Below the pieces are notes generated by a model. That model ran no database searches and was not told the DNA's origin. It saw nothing but the letters and a program-made list of their open reading frames with translations. Below, piece after piece: positions 7,680-15,766 of a DNA stretch of 40,749 nt. Positions within the stretch are counted from its first letter, which is position 1. Each line of letters opens with the position of its first letter. The stretch lies in NCBI GenBank assembly GCA_023433925.1, contig JAEYTO010000036.1, positions 1-40,749 on the forward strand. The letters run 5' to 3'. Origin of the DNA: Pseudomonadota bacterium (lineage in GTDB: Bacteria; Desulfobacterota; Desulfovibrionia; Desulfovibrionales; Desulfovibrionaceae). The position numbers and the translations under genes are program-made.

Positions 7680-8324
7680 CTACAGGCCCATGCCGCCGGT
7701 CTTGATCGTTCCGCCGCCTGCGGCGTTGAACAGGGCCGATCCGAAGCTGATGGGCAGGCCGGGATTGTCGCTAAAATCCCGGACCATTTGCGCGCGCATG
7801 TCCGGATCGACCAGGGCTTCGCACAGATCCCCACAGGCCTTGTGGGCATCCTTGCCGCAGCTCTTCATGAACTGCTTGATGCTCTTCTGATCCGGCCTCT
7901 TGAAGGCATACGCGAACTCGTGCTCCTTGCCGGTCAGCTCATCCGTGAACTTGCGCGCCAATTTCCAATACACAACATCGCCTTTTCGCATGACTGTTAC
8001 TCCTACTTCGCGCAGCTGCGTGGCCGCGCCTTCGCTTGTGATGATTACCAGATCAGCCAACTTGAGAATGCTTTTCCCCTTGCGAGAGATGCTGCGTTCC
8101 TCGAACTGTCCCGGATAGGGGATGATCAGCTGGAAGCCCCCAGGATCGGACAGTGAACAGCGCCTCATGCAGCCCAGGCAGACATAGTTGCGCTCCTTGT
8201 GGAACCAGCGGGCCTTGTAGCTCTTGAGGCAACGAAGCTCCTTGTAGACCCCTTCCCAGATCTCGCCCCGGTAGACCTTGAAGCCCAGGCCCAGGAGCTT
8301 GAGGATTTCATCGACAACGCGCAT
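7680..8324 (-). CDS. Tail-assembly-chaperone-like protein with an unrelated N-terminal extension
   Basis: The open frame encodes 214 residues, but an internal ATG at 7991 has a good ribosome site (GGAG, 8-base spacing). It would give a 103-residue protein starting MRKGDVVYWKLARKF, right in front of the tape measure, where tail chaperones usually sit. The upstream 111 residues look different: a Cys-rich patch VCLGCMRRCSLSDPGG, then KSILKLADLVIITSEGAATQLREVG, which resembles a helix-turn-helix. Either two genes were joined in frame by a deletion, or a short gene with a Zn-type patch runs into the chaperone frame. I do not recognise the N-terminal part. Function is inferred from position only. 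Confidence 0.55.
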   Translation of the reverse strand: MRVVDEILKLLGLGFKVYRGEIWEGVYKELRCLKSYKARWFHKERNYVCLGCMRRCSLSDPGGFQLIIPYPGQFEERSISRKGKSILKLADLVIITSEGAATQLREVGVTVMRKGDVVYWKLARKFTDELTGKEHEFAYAFKRPDQKSIKQFMKSCGKDAHKACGDLCEALVDPDMRAQMVRDFSDNPGLPISFGSALFNAAGGGTIKTGGMGL

Positions 8325-8351
8325 ATGACTGCGGCTGATCCCTGGGACGGC

Positions 8352-8678
8352 CTACTGCCCCGGCTTCTGGCGCTTGCCGATGAGCCGGCGCAGATCCTTG
8401 TCCAGCTTGTCGGCCAGGGCTTTGTATTCTTCCTGGCCGGTCTCCCGGTACTTGAGCCGCATCTCTTCCCGAGCGACCAGGAGGTCCACTTCGCGATAGG
8501 GCTGAAGCAGGTGCTCTTCCCTGCGTTTGGCCCAGACATCGTCCGTGGCCCACTTGCGGATCGTGGCCACGGACACGCCGACCTCTTCGGCGATGTCCGC
8601 GAAGCTCAGGCCCTCATGGACATGAAGGCACCGGGCATAGTCGCGAAAGGCCCAGCTGTACCCACGGGAATAGCGCAT
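8352..8678 (-). CDS. Small helix-turn-helix protein, terminase-small-subunit-like
   Basis: A 108-residue protein with an N-terminal HTH: LSFADIAEEVGVSVATIRKWATDDVWAKRREEH, followed by a charged helical tail (LKYRETGQEEYKALADKLDKDLRRL). GAGGT with 7-base spacing supports the ATG at 8678. The HTH-then-W-KRR pattern is like Mu-family gp27/DUF1804 proteins that start DNA packaging. It resembles the product of 11442-11765 in design, so the element has two such proteins. No large terminase is present to work with it. It could instead be a regulator. Confidence 0.6.
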   Translation of the reverse strand: MRYSRGYSWAFRDYARCLHVHEGLSFADIAEEVGVSVATIRKWATDDVWAKRREEHLLQPYREVDLLVAREEMRLKYRETGQEEYKALADKLDKDLRRLIGKRQKPGQ

Positions 8679-8717
8679 CAGGCTACCTCACTGGCTCGCG
8701 TCTTTGATGTGTAACGG

Positions 8718-9563
8718 CTACGCCTTGCGGCTGAAATCGCCCGGCTGCGTGTCGGGCCGCGCGCCCTCCGCATAGCGTTCCTTGGTGGCGAACTCGGTGA
8801 AGAGTCCGTGCGCTGTGCGCTTCTCCAGGAAGGACCAGAGGACATCTTCGGCAGGGATGGTCTTGCCGCCTTCGGCGAACTCGAAGGTGCCGCCGGAGCC
8901 GGAGAGCGCCTCGGCAAGGAACAGAACTCGCTCACGCTCATAGGGCAGCGCCTTGGCATCCCTCATGAGCTGATCGAATCTGGCTTCGCGCGCCTTTCTC
9001 CTGTACGTGTTCTCGGCGCTGGCAAAGTTTTGGTCCAGGCTGGCCTTTTCCTCCCGGAGGCGCGAAAGCTCGGCAAGAGCCTGCTGGACCAGGCTCTTGT
9101 GCGTCTCAAGCTCTGCTTGCAGGCGTTGCACGCGCTCGGAATCGGGGACGGCGGAGAACTCGAACGTGCGGAACTCCTCGCCGGACTCCAGGGCCACTTC
9201 CTTAAGGCCTGGAATCGCGGGTTGCGTCGCCCCCAGCAGTCCGACATGCCGAAGGGTCCTGTCGGGGAAGAGCGAGACGGACACGTTCTTGTAGTGCCCG
9301 GCGCTGACCAGCTCCTTGACCGTCTCGTGGACCTGCTTGAACTTGGCCTGGAGCACCTCGCCCGCCCGGCGCAGCTCCGCGACCCATCCGAAGGCCGGGT
9401 CTTCGGTCTTCGGATGGCCGAAGACCAGCGGCACGCGCCGCTTGCTCTCGTCGAAGCCCCCGGCGATTCCGTCCAGATCCTCGGCCGTGAAGGTCGCTTT
9501 CTGGCCATCCATCGCCGTGAAGGTGCCCGTTCGCATGATGTCGATCCAACCAGTCTCGTGCAT
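8718..9563 (-). CDS. Mu-like prohead protease/scaffold protein
   Basis: A 281-residue protein like the phage I-type protease-scaffold family. The N-terminal half carries PLVFGHPKTEDPAFGWVAELRR, LVSAGHYKNVSVSLFPDRTLRHVGLLGATQPAIPGL; the second half has a coiled coil (about 150-200: RVQRLQAELETHKSLVQQALAELSRLREEKASL), as expected of a scaffold. ATG 9563 is chosen over the upstream GTG at 9572 because AAGGAG sits 8 bases before the ATG. In an intact phage it shapes and trims the prohead. It follows the capsid gene in the transcription order, which is the reverse of the usual protease-then-capsid order. Confidence 0.78.
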   Translation of the reverse strand: MHETGWIDIMRTGTFTAMDGQKATFTAEDLDGIAGGFDESKRRVPLVFGHPKTEDPAFGWVAELRRAGEVLQAKFKQVHETVKELVSAGHYKNVSVSLFPDRTLRHVGLLGATQPAIPGLKEVALESGEEFRTFEFSAVPDSERVQRLQAELETHKSLVQQALAELSRLREEKASLDQNFASAENTYRRKAREARFDQLMRDAKALPYERERVLFLAEALSGSGGTFEFAEGGKTIPAEDVLWSFLEKRTAHGLFTEFATKERYAEGARPDTQPGDFSRKA

Positions 9564-9575
9564 GTTCGCCACTCC

Positions 9576-10553
9576 TTACGCCAGCACTTGCGCGTCGCAG
9601 ATGCCGCGCACGTTGACGACCGGGAAGGGTTTGCCTTCCGCGATCAGGGTCCAGCCGCTGGGGTCTTCGATCTTCACGGGCTTGATGAACAGCGGCAACG
9701 GCTGAAGGTTTGCGTCCAGATCGTCAACCGCGCAGTAGACGAGCTTGTGGCCGGCGTCGGTTGCGATCATGCGCAAACTGTTCTCGGCCACGATGGGCCG
9801 GATCTGTCCCGTGGCCGGATCGCGGTAGGTCTCCGCGCGCTGCTTGACCAGGAAGCCGCAGACGTTGATGCCGTCGGCGGTCACCTCGACGCGGATCTTG
9901 GCCGTGGAGATGTGGTTCTCGGCCAGGATGAACAGGGCCTCGAAGGCCGAATCACCAGCCCAAATCTCCAGCGTGGAACCGTAGCCGTGGACCTGGAGCG
10001 CCTTCTTCATGTCGAGCAGGGTCTTGACGATATGCACAAGCCGGACGTCCGCCGCATCCCACAGCCTCTCTGACTCAACGGAGAGCACCTGCCCGTAATC
10101 CACGGTATAGGTATCGAAGGCCCCGCCCTCTATCCGCACGGGCCATTCAATCCTGCCGCTCAGGGCCTGGGCGCAAATGGCCTCGCTCGTCTTGCGGTAG
10201 CTGCGCCGCAGAAGGTCGAACTTGTTCTGAGCCCACAGCTCCTGGCTTCCACGTCCCACGAGCTTGAGGTTGTTGAGGTCGCTTGCCAGGACCTGCGAGT
10301 GTATCCGGACCGAAAGGGGCTCGTAGGTATTGATCCCGCCCGTTTCCCTCGTGGCCGGTATGGACGGATGCCCCCGCTTGATGAGCGGCACTTCATGGGC
10401 CACGGCCAAGACGTCATCGACCCCGACCAGCGGAAAGGGATTCTGCGGCCTTTCCGGAAACACCAAGTCCATGACCGGCGTCTTCAGCTCGGGCACGCTC
10501 CTGAAATAGCCCTTGATGGTCTCGGTAGAGAAAAGGCCTCTCAAGTCAAACAT
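9576..10553 (-). CDS. Major capsid protein (lambda gpE-like family)
   Basis: A 325-residue protein of the gpE-type HK97-fold capsid family. Typical parts are an N-terminal LFSTETIKGYFRSVPELKTPVMDLVFPER, then RETGGINTYEPLSVRIHSQVLASDLNNLKL, and a C-terminal TGQIRPIVAENSLRMIATDAGHKLVYCAVDDLDA. Start ATG 10553 is preferred because AGGAG lies 7 bases upstream; an in-frame ATG two codons earlier has poor spacing. It ends 12 bases before the protease start. The gene looks complete and under constraint. Confidence 0.8.
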   Translation of the reverse strand: MFDLRGLFSTETIKGYFRSVPELKTPVMDLVFPERPQNPFPLVGVDDVLAVAHEVPLIKRGHPSIPATRETGGINTYEPLSVRIHSQVLASDLNNLKLVGRGSQELWAQNKFDLLRRSYRKTSEAICAQALSGRIEWPVRIEGGAFDTYTVDYGQVLSVESERLWDAADVRLVHIVKTLLDMKKALQVHGYGSTLEIWAGDSAFEALFILAENHISTAKIRVEVTADGINVCGFLVKQRAETYRDPATGQIRPIVAENSLRMIATDAGHKLVYCAVDDLDANLQPLPLFIKPVKIEDPSGWTLIAEGKPFPVVNVRGICDAQVLA

Positions 10554-10586
10554 TTCCATGCTCCTATCAGTGTTTAAACAGCTGTC

Positions 10587-11363
10587 TCAGCCGATGAGCC
10601 TCATGGCCAGGTCGTATGAAACGCCAATGCTCTTGCTCGCCTGCCGGCCCTTCAAGCCGAAGAGCGCGGCCGCGCCGGAAACGGACCAGGCCCACGCTTC
10701 GATCTCGCCGTGCATGTCCAATATGGCGGCCTTGATCCGCGCCACTTTCTGAGCCGCGTGATTTCCGAGCACTTCGGCGAAGACGTCCTCCATGCGCGAC
10801 TCGATCTCGGAGATCTCGGCCTTGGCCTTGGGCACCAGGTCGGTTTCAATGGCCCTGATCCACTTGATGACCTGCTCCTGATTCAGGCGGATCATGGCCG
10901 CCTCGGAAGTCTGCGACTCGGGCCGCTGCCCGGCGCTCAGGCGGCTCAAGGTCCTGTCCTCCAGGGCGGCCAACTCGATCCCGAGCTTGTCAAGCTCGTC
11001 CCTGTAGCCGGCTAGGCTCTTGCCATGCTCCTGAAGCTTCTTCCTGACCTGCTCGCGCTCCTTGAGCAGCGGCTTGAGCGCCTCTTCAAGCTGGGGCTTT
11101 ACCTCGGCAAGCTCCTTGTCGATCAGGGGCTTGAGGCGCGCGTGCTCTTGCCGCTCCAATTCCTCGATTCGCTCAAGGTTGCTCTTGCGCTTGCGCTCCT
11201 GGGGAGTCACGTCCGGGCGCGGAATGTGAACCCGCGTGCCCTGGTGCCTTCGGCTCAAGTCCAGGGTAATCCCCGGTCCCTTGGGCTTTGCGCCGGTTCG
11301 CACCGGAGCAGGCTCATTGACCTTTGAGAGGTCAATGTCTTTCTTGGTGAAGTCAGCGTTCAT
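10587..11363 (-). CDS. Coiled-coil protein of unknown function in the Mu-like element
   Basis: I do not recognise this 258-residue protein. Residues 1-50 are Pro/Lys-rich and probably disordered. About 55-150 is a long charged coiled coil (RKRKSNLERIEELERQEHARL through LKEREQVRKKLQEHGKSLAGY). The C-terminal part has a second helical region and ends RQASKSIGVSYDLAMRLIG. It starts at ATG 11363 after GGAGG with 9-base spacing. It is the first gene of a capsid-protease block and follows a possible operator. A scaffold or a DNA-handling role are both possible; nothing in the sequence decides. Confidence 0.6.
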   Translation of the reverse strand: MNADFTKKDIDLSKVNEPAPVRTGAKPKGPGITLDLSRRHQGTRVHIPRPDVTPQERKRKSNLERIEELERQEHARLKPLIDKELAEVKPQLEEALKPLLKEREQVRKKLQEHGKSLAGYRDELDKLGIELAALEDRTLSRLSAGQRPESQTSEAAMIRLNQEQVIKWIRAIETDLVPKAKAEISEIESRMEDVFAEVLGNHAAQKVARIKAAILDMHGEIEAWAWSVSGAAALFGLKGRQASKSIGVSYDLAMRLIG

Positions 11364-11386
11364 CTTGCTGTGCCTCCAGTGGTCTT

Positions 11387-11415
11387 GTACTAAGCGATAG
11401 TACTGATTTGGTACT
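11387..11415. promoter_or_regulatory. GTACT repeats, possible operator of the structural block
   Basis: Three GTACT units start at 11387, 11400 and 11411. The first two belong to a perfect 6-bp palindrome GTACTA-AGCGA-TAGTAC (11387-11403). The site lies 24-52 bases upstream of the minus-strand gene starting at 11363, in one of the few gaps between element genes, so it may bind a phase-switching regulator. Confidence 0.4.
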
Positions 11416-11441
11416 GTTCCGTGTTCGCTATGGGCAGCATT

Positions 11442-11765
11442 TTAGACGTCCACCCCCAGCATTTGCAGTTGCTCGCGCAGCTTGATGGCGGCATGAATAT
11501 CGGCGTTCTTTTGGCTCTTGTTGGCCAGTTGAAGCTTTTTCTTGTAGAGCCGCACCAGGTCAATGCGCGATTCGTCCTTTATCTTGCGATACTCACGGCG
11601 CTTGCTGCTCCAGCGGCCCTCGGAAGACCACCTCTTGATCGTGGACAAGCACACGTCCATCTCGCGGGCGACGTCTTCCACCGTGGACTCTGAAAACACG
11701 TACATGTCCTCTGCCTTGCGTTTGATCTCCAGGCCGTAGCCGCGCCCTTCAAACTTCCTCTTCAT
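11442..11765 (-). CDS. Helix-turn-helix protein, DUF1804/small-terminase-like
   Basis: A 107-residue protein. ATG 11765 (MKRKFEGRGYG) has GAGAGG upstream and overlaps the previous gene by 17 bases. The HTH lies in ESTVEDVAREMDVCLSTIKRWSSEGRWSSKRREYRK, followed by a helical segment DLVRLYKKKLQLANKSQKNADIHAAIKLREQLQMLGV. The same order is seen in the product of 8352-8678, suggesting distant paralogs. In Mu-like phages such proteins sit at the start of the head genes and act in packaging. A transcription role is the alternative. Confidence 0.6.
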   Translation of the reverse strand: MKRKFEGRGYGLEIKRKAEDMYVFSESTVEDVAREMDVCLSTIKRWSSEGRWSSKRREYRKIKDESRIDLVRLYKKKLQLANKSQKNADIHAAIKLREQLQMLGVDV

Positions 11766-11970
11766 GGTGCATCCTCTCCGGGCACTCCCGGCACGCGCTT
11801 TGCGCCCAGGGATCACGGCTCTCCATCTCAAGCCGCGCTTGGAGTTCTCGGCATGTCCGAGGCGTGATCCAAGACTTGAGCCGCTCGCAACGGAAGCAGT
11901 GCTCGCGAATCCAGCCTGTCTCCTCCTGAAGACGGGCTTGCCTGGACATTTCCCTATTGGACTGGCGCAT
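11749..11970 (-). CDS. Small cysteine-rich protein, possible zinc-binding
   Basis: A 73-residue protein with five cysteines and a histidine arranged like a zinc ribbon: HCFRCERL around residue 25, then TPRTCRELQ and SACRECPERMHHEEE at the end. The start is uncertain: ATG 11970 is used here, while GTG 11982 and ATG 11949 are in frame and none has a strong ribosome site. Its 3' end overlaps the next gene by 17 bases. Small Cys-rich proteins are common in the middle region of Mu-like phages; function unknown. Confidence 0.5.
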   Translation of the reverse strand: MRQSNREMSRQARLQEETGWIREHCFRCERLKSWITPRTCRELQARLEMESRDPWAQSACRECPERMHHEEEV

Positions 11971-11993
11971 GCCGCTGCTCACACCAAGCCAGC

Positions 11994-12248
11994 CTAGTAA
12001 TTTGGAGCTTGGCCAAGGCGTTGTCCCTCGTCCTTTCCGTCATCCTTAGCCCTGATGCGCTTCTCAACCGCGTCCACGGCGTCTTCCACTCCCAAGAGTA
12101 TCCAGGCCAAGCCGACCCTCGCCTTGTCGGAAAGTCCATCAGGGCAGGTGCCTATAGCCTCGCGCAGAAAGCAAACCGTCTCGGAGATCCTGTTTAGGGT
12201 GTCTACCGCGCCTATCTGCCCCTTCTCGCTCATCTCGATCATTCGCAT
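11994..12248 (-). CDS. Small hypothetical protein of the element's middle region
   Basis: An 84-residue protein with no family I recognise. The start ATG 12248 is picked because GAGGGG lies 6 bases before it; in-frame upstream starts (TTG 12308, ATG 12254) have worse spacing. Residues 10-65 are amphipathic helices (GAVDTLNRISETVCFLREAIG, ARVGLAWILLGVEDAVDAVEKRI), and the tail is charged. It follows gemA after an 85-base gap that contains phased TTTGAAA-like repeats. Confidence 0.45.
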   Translation of the reverse strand: MRMIEMSEKGQIGAVDTLNRISETVCFLREAIGTCPDGLSDKARVGLAWILLGVEDAVDAVEKRIRAKDDGKDEGQRLGQAPNY

Positions 12249-12290
12249 CTTCATCCCCTCGCGTCGGGTCTCCCGAACCCGTTCAAAAGC

Positions 12291-12320
12291 TTTCAAAACC
12301 CCTTTCAAATCGTTTAAAAG
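12291..12320. repeat. Phased TTCAAAA-like repeats
   Basis: On the plus strand TTCAAAA, TTCAAAA, TTCAAAT and TTTAAAA follow one another at about 10-12-base steps, roughly one helical turn. They lie between gemA and the next gene. A bent-DNA or multi-site operator role is possible. Confidence 0.3.
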
Positions 12321-12333
12321 CGCCTTGGCCTGG

Positions 12334-12840
12334 TTATGGCTGCCCCGACCCCAAAGCAGCCTTTATCTCGGCTTTGAGAGCCTTTCGCCTTTCCTTGGAC
12401 TGCATCCGCTCCAGGGCGTAGATGATCTTGCTTGCCTTGGCGCGGCTCAGAAACCGCAGGTGCGAAACCTTGAACTTGTTCTCCAGGAACTGCCGAAGCG
12501 TCTTCTCCTTGGCCTCGGAGCCCTCGGCGCGGGAGAACTCGCCCCACAGCGCCTCAATGGTGCGAAGCTGCGTGGGCGTGGCCATGTCCGGTCCGCGCCC
12601 CTTCAGCTCCTCATGCCGCTTGGGCTCGGGCTTGCGCTCCTGCCACACGCCGGCCTCCATACCCAGCTGGACCATGTACGTGATGAGCTGCGCGGCCTCT
12701 TCCCGGTCGAGCGCCTTGCAGCTCTCCACCCCGTAGCGGCCCAAAATGGCCTGGTACTCATGATCCGCAAGCCCAAGCGCGCCCTTTAGCGCGTGGATCT
12801 TCCTGATCTGTGGCGCGGTGATCTGCTTTACTTTAGCCAT
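12334..12840 (-). CDS. gemA: GemA/gp16-family regulatory protein
   Basis: A 168-residue protein matching the Mu gp16/GemA (DUF1018) pattern: an N-terminal ITAPQIRKIHALKGALGLADHEYQAILGRYGVESCKALDREEAAQLI half and a second TPTQLRTIEALWGEFSRA half, ending KVSHLRFLSRAKASKIIYALERM. In Mu, GemA alters host gene expression and DNA topology early in infection. It lies 12 bases after the muB-like gene, the usual order in Mu-like genomes. Confidence 0.8.
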   Translation of the reverse strand: MAKVKQITAPQIRKIHALKGALGLADHEYQAILGRYGVESCKALDREEAAQLITYMVQLGMEAGVWQERKPEPKRHEELKGRGPDMATPTQLRTIEALWGEFSRAEGSEAKEKTLRQFLENKFKVSHLRFLSRAKASKIIYALERMQSKERRKALKAEIKAALGSGQP

Positions 12841-12852
12841 CTCGAAGCCCCT

Positions 12853-13746
12853 TTAGATGATGATCATCTCGGCCGCGCGCTGGACGACCTCGGGATTGAC
12901 CTCCATGTCGTTCGCGGAGGCCATTTCCACGGACCTGCGAAGGAGCATGGATAGATGCCGCGCATTGCCGCGCGAGGTCTCGTGGAAGAGCTTGGTCAGC
13001 CTCGCGGAGGCCTCGGGAACAGCGCGCTCGACGATCATGCGGGCATCGTCCGGGGTGAGCCCCTTGACACGACCCCACCAGCCAACACGGCTGTAAAGCT
13101 GCGCGTACTCGTTGCGCTTGCCCTTGAGGTTCTCGATCAGGCGCGGCAGGCCGGCGAGCACGATGCCCACCCCGGCCATGTCGTGGACACGCCGCAGCAG
13201 CTCAAGGGAGCGGTAGGGCAGGTACTCCGCCTCATCCACGATGATGAGCCGCCCGGAGTCCTGAAGCTTGCTCACAACACCCTCGAAGAGATCCTGCACG
13301 CCGCTGCCCTGGTGCGTGAGCCCAAGGCTCTTGGACAGGTTGCAGAAGAGCTTCCATTCCCGCAGGCCCAAGTTCGCTTCGATGAGGATCGAATCGGGAT
13401 AGCGGCGGATGTACTCCTTGCAAGCCTCGGTCTTGCCCAGGCCCGGAGGCGCGGTGAACACGCCGATGAGCCCGTCGTTGTGGCAGGATGCGCACATGGC
13501 CAGAAACTCAGTGAAGACGGAGGTCTCAAGGAAGCCGATCTCCACCTTTGGCGCGCGGCTCCTGGCTTCCTCCCTGGCCAGGTACGCCTTGACGGCCTCC
13601 TCGATCCTGTTATTGTCCCCCTTGTACGTTTCGTTCATCCACTGGCTGAGGGCCGAGGATGACACGTTCATGGCGCGGCTGAGTTCTGCCAAACTCAAGT
13701 CGCGCTTTTCCTTGATTTGCCTGAGTTGCTCCCTGATCTCGGACAT
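12853..13746 (-). CDS. MuB-like transposition target protein (AAA+ ATPase)
   Basis: A 297-residue ATPase that in Mu-like elements binds target DNA, activates the transposase and gives target immunity. An N-terminal HTH (about 17-40: LSLAELSRAMNVSSSALSQWMN) is followed by Walker A APPGLGKTE (99-107) and Walker B LIIVDEAEYL (167-176), with an arginine-rich sensor region after GIVLAGLPRL. GAGGT before ATG 13746 overlaps the stop of the transposase gene, so the two are coupled. The layout, HTH plus AAA+ domain, is standard for MuB. Confidence 0.9.
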   Translation of the reverse strand: MSEIREQLRQIKEKRDLSLAELSRAMNVSSSALSQWMNETYKGDNNRIEEAVKAYLAREEARSRAPKVEIGFLETSVFTEFLAMCASCHNDGLIGVFTAPPGLGKTEACKEYIRRYPDSILIEANLGLREWKLFCNLSKSLGLTHQGSGVQDLFEGVVSKLQDSGRLIIVDEAEYLPYRSLELLRRVHDMAGVGIVLAGLPRLIENLKGKRNEYAQLYSRVGWWGRVKGLTPDDARMIVERAVPEASARLTKLFHETSRGNARHLSMLLRRSVEMASANDMEVNPEVVQRAAEMIII

Positions 13747-13749
13747 TGC

Positions 13750-15765
13750 TTACCTCGCTTGTTTAAGAGCTTGTTGTTCTTCCAAAATTTTGTGCATCGC
13801 GGACGGATAGAGCTTCTTCGGGAGCCCCGGCCTTGGCGGGATGGGCATCACCTCCGCGATCTGCGAGTCCGCCTGCCGCTTGCGCTCCTGGCGCTCCAGC
13901 TCCATGGCCTCCTCTGCTTGCGGCACGAGCACCTGAACACGCCTGGTCTCGACAGTTTCCGGCTCTTCGCTCTTCGTGGCCCTCAAGCCGGCGGCCATGT
14001 GTTCGATGATGCGGGCCGGGTCGGGCCTCGCCTCGATCCTGGCCAGCTCCCGCTTGACCTCCCGCTTCTCGCGCGCCTTGCGGGCCACCTCGCGCTTGAG
14101 TTCCGCGCGTTCCACCTCTGTCTGGGCATAGGCCGCGCTCGCCGTGGCCAGCTCGGCCTTGCCCAGGAACTGATCCGTCGCGGCCTCGAAGACCCAGGCC
14201 TCGTGATAGGCCGTGGGATCGCGGCGCAGGTAAACCCGCTCGCCCTTGCGCGGTGACATCCACTCTGCCCAGTAGGTGACTTGCAGCTCGGAATCCCGCA
14301 CGCCGTTGCGGCCGATGGGCATATCCTTCGAGGTGCGCATGCAGCAGAACGCAAGCGCATCGCGGCTGACCTGGCGCTCGATCGTGAATTCCACAGCCCA
14401 GACGTCATCGCGGGACCGGCCCTTGTGGACCTTGCCGTGCGAGGGCAGCTTGTTCAGGACTTCCTCGACGTAGGAGCTGAAAAGGCTTGAGAATTCCTCG
14501 AAGCCGAGCAGTTTCCCGGCCGCGATCTCGTCCTTGAGCGCCTCCGGCCGCTCCTTGACGTGGCCGCCCCGGTATCCGGGGAGCGGCTTGCCAAGGGTTT
14601 CCTTGACCAGGCGGAAGTCGCGTTCGACGGTCTTGGCCTGGGCATTGCGCACCTTGGCGAAGGTGACCTTGATGTCGAGCAGGCCGAAAGCCGACCTGGC
14701 GCGCGCCTCCGGCATCTCGACGCGGACGTTGCGCACGCCGCCCGAGAGGTCGCGGCAGCGGTAGTCCTTGCCGTTGTCGAAGTAGACGAACTCGGGCTTG
14801 CCGTAGCGTTCGGCGGCCAGGAAGAAGGCGTGGAAGATGTGATCCGAGCTTGGGGCCTCGATGTGCAGAGACCAACCGAGCCATTTGCCGGTCTTCACGT
14901 CGCGGAAGACCGTCACCCAGGGGAAGGCGATCTTGCGCTTGCCGTTGGACAGGCCGATCTCCACCCCGACATCGAGCTGATGGTGATCCGAAACCCAGCC
15001 CTGGCCGGCGCGCATCCGGGAATAGTCGCGCTCGACGTACCCGGCGAACTTCCTGTTCCAGGCGCTCGGGCCTTCCTGCGCGTAACAGCGGGCGGACTGC
15101 GAGTACTCCCGCCTCAATCGCCTCTCGAATGCGTGTCGAGAGGCGATTGAATCAGGAGTGAAACCCTGCTCAACGCCGTAGCCGATGGTCGCGGTGTGAC
15201 AGATCCTTGTGGAAGGGGAGCCTTCCTTCATGCGCAGGCCGGCATAGTACTGGAAGAGCACGTCCGGAACCGTGGTCTCGCCGCGCCTGTTGCCGTACTT
15301 GCCAATCAGGCTTGCCCCGGCCTGGCGCTCCTGGCGGGCGTTCATGATGGCCCTGTAGCTCGTCTTCATCTTCGGGCACTCCGCGTTATGCTCGGCAATG
15401 GCGGCACGAAGGCGCTTGCCGTTTAGGTGCTCGAACTTCTGGAGCAGCGCGGTGTACTTCTCCAGACGCTTGCGGTTGTAGGCCGGGGCTTGCGCGGCCT
15501 CTTGGACTGCCGGAGTCGGGTCCTTCGGCTCGGCCGAGTCCGGGGCGATGCCGAGACTCAGGCGGGCCTTGGCGGCCGCGTACAGTTCCAGGGCTGGCCT
15601 GTAGTTCTCGGGTAGGGCTTCAAGCGCAAAGAGCTTGGTCTTGCGGCCAGAGTCGGAAGCGCCCCAGACGAATGGCCAGGCTTGCTTCCGCGAGGCGTTT
15701 ACGATGAACGGTCGGGATACCCCTACTGCGGACCCGATTTCCTCTGCCGAAAACGTTGGTTGCAT
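13750..15765 (-). CDS. MuA-like DDE transposase
   Basis: A 671-residue DDE transposase that cuts and joins the element ends. An N-terminal winged-helix-like part (FSAEEIGSAVGVSRPFI) is followed by the RNase-H-like core. The likely catalytic residues are D260 (WVSDHHQLDV), D330 (VYFDNGKDY) and E381 (AKTVERDF). A Mu-type C-terminal beta-barrel part (WAEWMSPRKGERVYLRRDP) and a Lys/Glu-rich tail follow. The start is not certain: ATG 15765 comes one base after the previous stop, while ATG 15807 would add 14 residues and overlap that gene. The protein looks fully intact. Confidence 0.9.
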   Translation of the reverse strand: MQPTFSAEEIGSAVGVSRPFIVNASRKQAWPFVWGASDSGRKTKLFALEALPENYRPALELYAAAKARLSLGIAPDSAEPKDPTPAVQEAAQAPAYNRKRLEKYTALLQKFEHLNGKRLRAAIAEHNAECPKMKTSYRAIMNARQERQAGASLIGKYGNRRGETTVPDVLFQYYAGLRMKEGSPSTRICHTATIGYGVEQGFTPDSIASRHAFERRLRREYSQSARCYAQEGPSAWNRKFAGYVERDYSRMRAGQGWVSDHHQLDVGVEIGLSNGKRKIAFPWVTVFRDVKTGKWLGWSLHIEAPSSDHIFHAFFLAAERYGKPEFVYFDNGKDYRCRDLSGGVRNVRVEMPEARARSAFGLLDIKVTFAKVRNAQAKTVERDFRLVKETLGKPLPGYRGGHVKERPEALKDEIAAGKLLGFEEFSSLFSSYVEEVLNKLPSHGKVHKGRSRDDVWAVEFTIERQVSRDALAFCCMRTSKDMPIGRNGVRDSELQVTYWAEWMSPRKGERVYLRRDPTAYHEAWVFEAATDQFLGKAELATASAAYAQTEVERAELKREVARKAREKREVKRELARIEARPDPARIIEHMAAGLRATKSEEPETVETRRVQVLVPQAEEAMELERQERKRQADSQIAEVMPIPPRPGLPKKLYPSAMHKILEEQQALKQAR

Positions 15766-15766
15766 G

